The notes under the pieces were generated by a model that was not told the DNA's origin, did not search any database, and saw only the letters and a list, made by a program, of their open reading frames with translations. From assembly GCA_947450605.1 (NCBI GenBank), contig CANFWB010000017.1, positions 1 to 34,693 of the forward strand: DNA of 34,693 nucleotides, read 5' to 3'. The translations under genes and the position numbers were made by a program. This stretch comes from Burkholderiaceae bacterium. Lineage in GTDB: Bacteria; Pseudomonadota; Gammaproteobacteria; Burkholderiales; Burkholderiaceae. The stretch's first letter is position 1. Each line of letters begins with the position of its first letter. Positions 28,639 to 34,693 of the stretch are shown here, piece after piece.

Positions 28639-28668
28639 ATCTTGGTAGAAATCTACCAAGGCCAAGAT
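28639..28668. repeat. Overlapping, mutually exclusive inverted repeats after the DUF1178 gene
   Basis: CTTGGTAGA (28641-28649) is perfectly inverted as TCTACCAAG (28652-28660). ATCTTGG (28639-28645) is also perfectly inverted as CCAAGAT (28662-28668). Both stems need the same CTTGG, so only one can form at a time. It lies just past the DUF1178 stop and about 150 bases before the receptor start, so it could be a terminator lacking a U tract, an operator or an attenuator. Confidence 0.45.
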
Positions 28669-28672
28669 CGGT

Positions 28673-29197
28673 TTACTGCAGGGTATTTTTGAAGGCGGGC
28701 ATCATTGGCATCGCCATGACTTCAATCCCCTCTTCTCGCAAAGCCTCGGCTTCGTCTAGAGTGGTTTGCCCACGAATACTCCGCTCGGGAGATTCCTTAT
28801 AGTGAATTTTCCGGGCCTCTTCAGCAAACGAGCTCCCGACATCCTCAGAGCGCCCCATTAGCTCTCGCATGCCTTTTAAAAAGGCTGCCTGTACCTGCGC
28901 CTCTAGATGGGAGTGATCGCCGCCAGTCAGGGCAACAACATTACCGCTAATAGCGCCGCTGACACCACCGCTATCTACGGCAGGATTGGCCACCGTCAAT
29001 TCAGTAGAGGTCACCGCCTCTTTGTTGGAGGCTGATTTAGCAATATGGGGAGCAGAAGGCATCCGGGTAATCTCGGTACTCTCACAAATGGGGCACGCAA
29101 GCATTCCATTACCTTGCTGAGCAAGGCAATCCTCTTCCGAGGCAAACCATCCTTCAAAACGATGATCTAGTGGGCAAGCGAGGTTATAAACTTTCAT
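28673..29197 (-). CDS. DUF1178 family protein
   Basis: Conserved proteobacterial protein of unknown function, 174 residues. The N terminus KVYNLACPLDHRFEGWF and the LACPICESTEITRMPSAP segment are the family hallmarks; C8, H12, C35 and C38 could bind zinc as a ribbon. The middle is low complexity and the C-terminal half is helical and charged (FAEEARKIHYKESPERSIRG). It sits after the Nudix gene, a pairing I recall from other Burkholderiales near complex I. Not predicted to be membrane-bound. Confidence 0.85.
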   Translation of the reverse strand: MKVYNLACPLDHRFEGWFASEEDCLAQQGNGMLACPICESTEITRMPSAPHIAKSASNKEAVTSTELTVANPAVDSGGVSGAISGNVVALTGGDHSHLEAQVQAAFLKGMRELMGRSEDVGSSFAEEARKIHYKESPERSIRGQTTLDEAEALREEGIEVMAMPMMPAFKNTLQ

Positions 29198-29201
29198 AAG
29201 A

Positions 29202-29246
29202 CCTATATAGGGGCAAAACTACTAAATTCAATACCCCTATTATAGG
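29202..29246. repeat. Long imperfect inverted repeat spanning the DUF1178 leader
   Basis: CCTATATAGGGG (29202-29213) is inverted at 29234-29246 (CCCCTATTATAGG) with one unpaired base, around a 20-base AT-rich loop. The left arm contains the complement of the AGG ribosome site for DUF1178, and the right arm contains a perfect -10 hexamer on the minus strand. Confidence 0.5.
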
Positions 29247-29266
29247 ATCATGAAAATGCTAGTCCA
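29239..29266 (-). promoter_or_regulatory. Possible sigma-70 promoter for the DUF1178 gene
   Basis: The minus strand reads TATAAT at 29244-29239, a perfect -10, with TGGACT 16 bases upstream (29266-29261), four of six matches to the -35 consensus. Transcription would start about 35 bases before the gene. The -35 overlaps the end of the Nudix coding region. Confidence 0.4.
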
Positions 29267-29858
29267 GAGACTGAGGGCTAACTAGGCCACGGCGATATCG
29301 ATCCAGCCAATAGGTCGCAATGGTTGTCTTCACATCCGTAATCTCACCCTGCTCCACCCACTCCAATAGCTGCTCTAAAGGGGCGGCAAAGACATCCAAA
29401 AACTCTTCCTCATCCAGATGGCTTTTGCCAGAAACCAAACCTTCTGCCAAATAGAGATCAATAAATTCTGTGGAATAAGAGATCACTGGGTGAATGCGGC
29501 GGATAAAGCGCCATTTTGTGGCGGTATATCCCGTCTCCTCAGCCAATTCTCGCTGAGCGCATACCAGATGACCCTCCCTTGGATCCAACTTACCCGCCGG
29601 AATCTCTAGGCAGGCTTTGGCAATGGGATAACGGTATTGACGCTCCATCAGCACCCTGCCATCGTCTAGGACGGCAACGATCGCTACTGCGCCAGGATGT
29701 GTAAGGTACTCACGAACTGCCCGATTGCCATCGGGAAGACTCACTTGATCACGCTTCATGTCCAGGAAGATGCCGCGGTAAATGTCTTCTCCTGAGAGAC
29801 GCTCTTCTCTAAGATGGGCATCACCAGCTGGAAGATCATCAAACGATTTTTCAGTCAT
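29259..29858 (-). CDS. Nudix hydrolase, ADP-ribose pyrophosphatase type
   Basis: Predicted to cleave ADP-ribose (or a related nucleoside diphosphate sugar) to AMP and ribose phosphate. The Nudix box is complete: G89, E95, R103-E104-L105, E107-E108 and G110. The upstream segment VREYLTHPGAVAIVAVLDDGR and EIPAGK just before the box are typical of the ADP-ribose pyrophosphatase subfamily (NudF-like). Length of 199 is typical. It lies just past the complex I terminator, so it probably has its own promoter in the 107-base gap, although none was recognised. Confidence 0.88.
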   Translation of the reverse strand: MTEKSFDDLPAGDAHLREERLSGEDIYRGIFLDMKRDQVSLPDGNRAVREYLTHPGAVAIVAVLDDGRVLMERQYRYPIAKACLEIPAGKLDPREGHLVCAQRELAEETGYTATKWRFIRRIHPVISYSTEFIDLYLAEGLVSGKSHLDEEEFLDVFAAPLEQLLEWVEQGEITDVKTTIATYWLDRYRRGLVSPQSLD

Positions 29859-29913
29859 AACAGGTCTTTCGTAAATGGAACAACCATCTTACAAAACTTC
29901 GATGACAGAAAAG

Positions 29914-29936
29914 AAAAAAGGCCCCTATGCGGAGCC
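29914..29936 (-). terminator. Rho-independent terminator of the complex I operon
   Basis: On the minus strand GGCTCC (29936-29931) pairs with GGGGCC (29925-29920), including one G-U pair, around a five-base loop and followed by six T (29919-29914). It lies 30 bases after the nuoN stop. Confidence 0.88.
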
Positions 29937-29965
29937 CTTCATCACCACCCACTTTATTTGCTTGC

Positions 29966-31471
29966 TTACGAGCCCAATAAGGTGCGGCGCATTGCATCCA
30001 GGCAAACAGACATTAAGCCTGCAGGGAAGATTCCCAAGGCCAGCACAAAAACCGCATTCAGACTCAAGAGGCCCCGAGCAAAACCAGATCCAGAAATCTC
30101 GATTACATGCTCTGCTTTAGGCTCGTCAAAGTACATCACCTTAACGACTCTAAGGTAGTAGAAAGCGCCAATTAATGAAGCAATGACTGCGATGATGGCC
30201 AAGAAAGTATGCTCACCATCTACCAAGGCCTCAAGTACACCCAACTTAGCAGCAAAACCAACCGTTGGCGGAATGCCCGCCAACGAGAACATCATAACGA
30301 GGCCAATAAAGGCGAACCAAGGATGGCGCTTATTCAAGCCCTTGAGATCGTCAATGGTTTCACAATCATGGCCTTTGCGAGACAGCAACATCAAGAGACC
30401 GAAGCTTCCCAATGTGGTCAAGACATAAGTGATGGCGTAGAACATCGAAGCGCTAAAGGCATGGTCATCGAATACCGACAACATACCAAGTAGTACAAAA
30501 CCCATTTGCGCAATTGCGGAGTAAGCCAACATTCGCTTCATATTGGTTTGCGCAATCGCAGTTACGTTACCCACTACCAAAGATAAAACAGCGAGCAAAA
30601 CGAGCATAGGCTGCCAGTCACCCAATAAAGGCAACAAAGTGTTCACCAATAAACGGAATAGCAACCCGAAGGCGGCCAACTTCGGCGCTGCTGCAATCAT
30701 TAAAGTGACTGCCGTTGGTGCACCCTGGTACACATCGGGAACCCACATATGAAACGGTACAACACCCAACTTAAACGCCAACCCAGAAACAATAAACACA
30801 AGACCGAACGCCATCACCAAATGATTAACGCGCGGATCAGCCACAGTGCGGAAGATCTCGATTAAATCGAGTGATCCAGTGACGCCATAGAGCATCGACA
30901 TGCCGTAGAGCAAGAAACCAGATGCGAGTGCGCCAAGAATGAAATACTTAATGCCAGCCTCAACACTCTTCTCGCTACTGTGACGCATCGCCACCAATGC
31001 ATAAGTAGGCAGAGCCATCAATTCAAGACCCAAATAGAGCGTGAGTAGGTTTGCACCGGAGATCAATACGCACTGACCTAATAGGGCGAGTAAAGCCAAG
31101 ACAATAAAGTCTGGGCGGAACATCGCGCGATCAGTGAGGTATTGCTTTGAGTAAACCAAACTCACCAATACCGCGCCGCATGAACAGGCTTTTAATAGAT
31201 TTGAGAATGGATCCGACTGAAATAAACCATTCATCGCTACAACCGAAACATCTCCCATGCGACCTACAAACGCAATGATCAAATACACCAACAGGATGAT
31301 GGAGAAGAAATAAACAAAGCCAACGCCACGCGGGGTATGGAAGATATCTTGCTCCACTCCTGGCGTGGCAGGCTGGCGCTCAGGAACGTAAACACTGGCC
31401 ACCAACAAGAGGCAGGTGGCTACAAGTAAAACGAGTTCCGGCAGGACGGCGTATAGGTCAAATGCTTGCAT
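29966..31471 (-). CDS. nuoN: NADH-quinone oxidoreductase subunit N
   Basis: Antiporter-like proton-pumping subunit of complex I in the inner membrane, 501 residues with about 14 transmembrane helices. Family segments include [17 protein letters not shown], with the conserved glutamate in the fifth helix, [20 protein letters not shown] and [20 protein letters not shown]. Last gene of the operon, 10 bases after nuoM, followed by a strong terminator. Confidence 0.96.
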   Translation of the reverse strand: MQAFDLYAVLPELVLLVATCLLLVASVYVPERQPATPGVEQDIFHTPRGVGFVYFFSIILLVYLIIAFVGRMGDVSVVAMNGLFQSDPFSNLLKACSCGAVLVSLVYSKQYLTDRAMFRPDFIVLALLALLGQCVLISGANLLTLYLGLELMALPTYALVAMRHSSEKSVEAGIKYFILGALASGFLLYGMSMLYGVTGSLDLIEIFRTVADPRVNHLVMAFGLVFIVSGLAFKLGVVPFHMWVPDVYQGAPTAVTLMIAAAPKLAAFGLLFRLLVNTLLPLLGDWQPMLVLLAVLSLVVGNVTAIAQTNMKRMLAYSAIAQMGFVLLGMLSVFDDHAFSASMFYAITYVLTTLGSFGLLMLLSRKGHDCETIDDLKGLNKRHPWFAFIGLVMMFSLAGIPPTVGFAAKLGVLEALVDGEHTFLAIIAVIASLIGAFYYLRVVKVMYFDEPKAEHVIEISGSGFARGLLSLNAVFVLALGIFPAGLMSVCLDAMRRTLLGS

Positions 31472-31481
31472 TAGCTTTTAC

Positions 31482-32948
31482 TCAGAGTTTGCTGACAGCA
31501 ACATGCTGCAACAGATTAATCACAGCAGGATGAATAATGTCGGTAAAGGGCTTTGGGTATACCCCCATACCGATCACGCAGATGGACAGTACCGCCATCA
31601 TGAAATACTCGCGCGCATTGAGATCTTTTAATTCCTCAACATGCTGATTGGTGATTGCGCCAAAGAACACGCGCTTGACCATCCATAAAGAGTAAGCGGC
31701 GCCCAAGATCAAAGCTGTCGCAGCCAAGATACCGATCACAAAGTCATAATCCACGGCAGCCAAAATCACCATGAACTCACCCACGAATCCAGAGGTAGCA
31801 GGCAAGCCACAGTTCGCCATGGCCATTAAGACTGCAAATGCTGTGAACGCAGGCATGCGATGGACAACACCGCCGTAATCCGCTATTTGACGCGTATGCA
31901 TGCGGTCATACAACACACCGATGGAGAGAAACATTGCGCCGGCAACAAAGCCATGAGAGATCATCTGCACAATACCGCCCTCAATACCCAGCGGGCTAAA
32001 GAGGAAGAAACCAAGGGTCACAAAACCCATGTGAGCGACTGATGAGTAGGCTACCAACTTCTTCATGTCTTTTTGAACTAAGGCTACTGCGCCAACATAG
32101 ATCACAGCCACTAAAGATAAGAAGATGATGAATGGGCCGAGATATTGGCTAGCGTCTGGAGCAATCGGTAACGAGAAACGCAGGAAGCCATAAGCTCCCA
32201 GCTTCAACATGATCGCGGCCAACACGACTGAGCCACCAGTTGGCGCTTCGACGTGAACATCAGGCAACCAGGTATGCAAAGGCCACATTGGCACCTTCAC
32301 AGCAAAGGCCATGAAGAATGCAAAGAACAGGAGGATTTGCTCAACAATGTCGAGGCGAGCGTTATGCCAAGCCAAGATATCAAAGGTATTGGTCACGTTA
32401 TACAAGTACAACATGGCAATCAGAGTTAATAGTGAGCCAAGTAAGGTGTACAAGAAGAACTTAAACGCAGCATAAATCCGGTTATGACCACCCCACACAC
32501 CAATGATGATGTACATCGGTATCAAGGTTGCCTCGAAGAACACATAGAACAGCAATGCATCTAAAGCTGCAAATACACCAATCATCAATCCAGAAAGAAT
32601 CAAGAAAGAAGCCATGTACTGCGAGACCTTCTTATCAATCACTTCCCACGCAGCAATGACCACAAAAATATTGATGAATGCGGTCAAGACAATAAACCAA
32701 ACGGAGATACCGTCGATACCCAGATGGTAATTAATGTCGTAGCGCGGAATCCAACTCAACTTCTCAACAAATTGCATGCCAGGATTAGCAATATCGAAAT
32801 TGATTACCAGCGGGAGTGTTGCAATAAAGCCAAGGATGGCGCCTATCAGTGCCAACCAGCGAACGCCAGCAGTCGGCTTCTCAGACCCATAAAACAAAAT
32901 GATGAGCCCAAAGAAAATGGGGATCCAGATGGCGAATGAAAGAATCAT
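31482..32948 (-). CDS. nuoM: NADH-quinone oxidoreductase subunit M
   Basis: Antiporter-like proton-pumping subunit of complex I, 488 residues, about 14 transmembrane helices. Shows YVFFEATLIPMYIIIGVWGG with the essential TM5 glutamate, KVPMWPLHTWLPDVHVEAPTGGSV with the channel lysine, and DMKKLVAYSSVAHMGFVTLG. It follows nuoL by 24 bases. Confidence 0.97.
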   Translation of the reverse strand: MILSFAIWIPIFFGLIILFYGSEKPTAGVRWLALIGAILGFIATLPLVINFDIANPGMQFVEKLSWIPRYDINYHLGIDGISVWFIVLTAFINIFVVIAAWEVIDKKVSQYMASFLILSGLMIGVFAALDALLFYVFFEATLIPMYIIIGVWGGHNRIYAAFKFFLYTLLGSLLTLIAMLYLYNVTNTFDILAWHNARLDIVEQILLFFAFFMAFAVKVPMWPLHTWLPDVHVEAPTGGSVVLAAIMLKLGAYGFLRFSLPIAPDASQYLGPFIIFLSLVAVIYVGAVALVQKDMKKLVAYSSVAHMGFVTLGFFLFSPLGIEGGIVQMISHGFVAGAMFLSIGVLYDRMHTRQIADYGGVVHRMPAFTAFAVLMAMANCGLPATSGFVGEFMVILAAVDYDFVIGILAATALILGAAYSLWMVKRVFFGAITNQHVEELKDLNAREYFMMAVLSICVIGMGVYPKPFTDIIHPAVINLLQHVAVSKL

Positions 32949-32972
32949 AGTGGCTACTTAAGTAACAAAGGC

Positions 32973-34693
32973 CTAGCGAACAAAAGGCAGGTAAGCGTAC
33001 AAAACCCAAGCTAGCAATACCGCTAAGCCTGCAATCATTGCAAAGGCATAGTGATAGAGATAACCGGATTGCAAATGGCGAATGACCGAGGAAAAGCGCC
33101 CTACTGCATGCGCACTTCCGTTAACCAAGAAGCCATCGATAGCCTGTTGATCACCGCGATGCCATAAGACACCGCCGATCCACAGTAACCCTTTGGCGAA
33201 GACTGCTTGATTCAGATCATCGAGATAGTATTTGTTATCGAGCAGCTTTTTAACTGGTGCAAACGCCTGCGCCACTACACCCGGCAACTTTGGAGCCCAG
33301 AGGTAGCCAATTGCAGCAGTCAATACACCCAAGACCACTAAGAGGAGCACGGGTGATGTGAATGAATGCAGCGCCATCGCAATTGGGCCATGGAACTCCT
33401 CAGCGAGCTCCTTCATGGCAGGATGCTTGCCGATATCCACAAAAATGGAGTCACCAAAATAAGTGCCAAATAACAAAGGTGTAATCGTGTAGTAACCAAT
33501 AATCACCGATGGAATGGCCAGCAGAATTAATGGCAAGGTCACAACAAATGGTGACTCGTGCGGCTTCTGACCGGGGGCCAAGCCATGATGTGCATGATCA
33601 TCGCCCTGCTCTGCATGATCGTGATGGTGATCGTGCGTGTGGGCATCTGCATGACCCCAGCGGGCTTTACCGTGGAATACGTAGAAATACAAACGGAAGG
33701 AATACAAGGCCGTTACGAAGACGCTGGCCATGACTGCGAAGTAAGCAAAACCAGAGCCAGGAATATGGCTAGCCGCTACCGCTTCAATAATAGAGTCCTT
33801 GGAATAGAAGCCTGAGAAGAATGGCGTACCGATCAAGGCTAAATTACCAAGCAACATCATCAGACAGGTAATTGGCATGTACTTCCATAGACCGCCCATC
33901 TTGCGCATGTCCTGCTCATGGTGCATACCCAAGATCACACTACCAGCGGCAAGGAACAAAAGCGCCTTGAAGAATGCGTGCGTCATCAGATGGAAGATGG
34001 CTACCGGGTAAGCGGAAACCCCCAAGGCAACAGTCATGTAACCCAACTGTGACAGCGTTGAGTAAGCAACTACCCGCTTGATATCAGTTTGCACAATTCC
34101 CAGGAAACCCATGAAGAGCGCAGTGATAGACCCGATTACCAAGATAAAGCTCAAGGCTACATCAGATAGCTCAAACAGAGGAGACATGCGCGACACCATG
34201 AAGATGCCGGCTGTGACCATTGTTGCCGCATGAATCAATGCAGAAATTGGGGTTGGGCCTTCCATTGAGTCTGGTAGCCAAACGTGTAATGGGAACTGAG
34301 CTGACTTACCCATCGCACCAATAAAGAGGCAGATACAAGCAACGGTAACTAAATTCCAACTAGTGCCAGGCAATGTTTGCGCAGCCAATGCCGTATTTTG
34401 GGCAAAAATCACGTCGTAGTTCATGGAGCCAGTACTGGCAAGCAACAAACCAATTCCGAGAATGAATCCAAAGTCACCAACACGATTAACTAAGAAAGCT
34501 TTCATGTTGGCGAATACAGCGGATTGACGCTCAAAGTAGAAGCCAATCAATAGGTAAGAAACGACACCAACCGCCTCCCATCCGAAGAAGAGTTGCAAGA
34601 GGTTATTACTCATGACCAGCATCAACATCGCAAAGGTAAAGAGTGAAATATAGGAGAAAAAGCGGTTGTACCCTTCTTCACCCTGCATGTAAC
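32973..34693 (-). CDS. nuoL: NADH-quinone oxidoreductase subunit L (5' end outside the window)
   Basis: Distal proton-pumping subunit of complex I with the long lateral helix. The frame stays open to the right edge (the codon before the first in-window Met reads Tyr), so the true start lies outside and roughly 100 N-terminal residues are missing. Recognisable parts are FFGWEAVGVVSYLLIGF, KSAQFPLHVWLPDSMEGPTPISALIHAATMV and DIKRVVAYSTLSQLGYM. A histidine-rich stretch with about a dozen His within 30 residues (coding bases near 33580-33665) interrupts a loop before the C-terminal helices. Confidence 0.96.
   Translation of the reverse strand, partial: YMQGEEGYNRFFSYISLFTFAMLMLVMSNNLLQLFFGWEAVGVVSYLLIGFYFERQSAVFANMKAFLVNRVGDFGFILGIGLLLASTGSMNYDVIFAQNTALAAQTLPGTSWNLVTVACICLFIGAMGKSAQFPLHVWLPDSMEGPTPISALIHAATMVTAGIFMVSRMSPLFELSDVALSFILVIGSITALFMGFLGIVQTDIKRVVAYSTLSQLGYMTVALGVSAYPVAIFHLMTHAFFKALLFLAAGSVILGMHHEQDMRKMGGLWKYMPITCLMMLLGNLALIGTPFFSGFYSKDSIIEAVAASHIPGSGFAYFAVMASVFVTALYSFRLYFYVFHGKARWGHADAHTHDHHHDHAEQGDDHAHHGLAPGQKPHESPFVVTLPLILLAIPSVIIGYYTITPLLFGTYFGDSIFVDIGKHPAMKELAEEFHGPIAMALHSFTSPVLLLVVLGVLTAAIGYLWAPKLPGVVAQAFAPVKKLLDNKYYLDDLNQAVFAKGLLWIGGVLWHRGDQQAIDGFLVNGSAHAVGRFSSVIRHLQSGYLYHYAFAMIAGLAVLLAWVLYAYLPFVR

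Larger units (their letters stand above)
28485..28672. promoter_or_regulatory. Intergenic region upstream of the chemosensory operon
   Basis: This is the largest gap in the window (188 bases). On the minus strand it contains TATGAT and TATAAA hexamers that could serve as -10 elements, but neither has a good -35 partner. Two inverted repeats lie in its distal part. No small open reading frame with a ribosome site was seen. No sigma-28-type chemotaxis promoter was recognised. Confidence 0.4.

Noticed and set aside
28485..28672. Sigma-28 or CRP-type site in front of the chemosensory operon
   Set aside because: No TAAAG-N-GCCGATAA or TGTGA-N6-TCACA arrangement was found on the minus strand; a GCCGATA string occurs only on the opposite strand.

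Overview
The window looks like a chromosomal segment from a betaproteobacterium of the order Burkholderiales, most likely a Polynucleobacter-type freshwater bacterium. This rests on moderate GC content, very compact coding with many start/stop overlaps, a Bug-family periplasmic binding protein, and the protein variants seen (PrpE, MmsA, NuoLMN, DUF1178 next to a Nudix hydrolase). The genus is an inference from recall, not from a search. No tRNA, rRNA, insertion sequence, phage gene or CRISPR array was seen, and no gap between genes exceeds about 190 bases.

Left part (1-11 kb). After the tail of an unidentified plus-strand gene comes a minus-strand run of gloB, mltD and prpE (methylglyoxal detoxification, cell-wall lysis, propionate activation). 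Back to back with gloB, with only 6 bases between annotated starts, is a plus-strand run: a YafS-like methyltransferase, rnhA, an RND efflux adaptor and pump, and dnaQ. The order mltD-gloB-yafS-rnhA-dnaQ is the familiar enterobacterial neighbourhood, but here a 4.4 kb efflux pair sits between rnhA and dnaQ, and the pump stop codon overlaps the dnaQ start.

Middle (11-20.6 kb). A two-gene minus-strand unit encodes a SprT-like zinc protein and a TPR protein with a complete GT41 (O-GlcNAc-transferase-type) catalytic region. Next come a Bug receptor with an old-yellow-enzyme-type flavin oxidoreductase, then mmsA (CoA-acylating methylmalonate-semialdehyde dehydrogenase) on the plus strand. A four-gene ABC importer of the polar amino-acid type follows (lipoprotein receptor, permease, ATPase, permease).

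Right part (20.7-34.7 kb). A six-gene minus-strand chemosensory operon runs MCP, cheA, cheW, cheB, cheR and a response regulator fused to a class III adenylate cyclase. There is no cheY and no flagellar or pilus gene in view, so the obvious output is cAMP. The layout resembles the Wsp system (REC-diguanylate cyclase output) with the cyclase type exchanged, and it is the most interesting system here. Upstream of it lie a DUF1178 zinc-ribbon gene, a Nudix ADP-ribose pyrophosphatase, and the end of the respiratory complex I operon (nuoL cut by the window edge, nuoM, nuoN) closed by a clear terminator.
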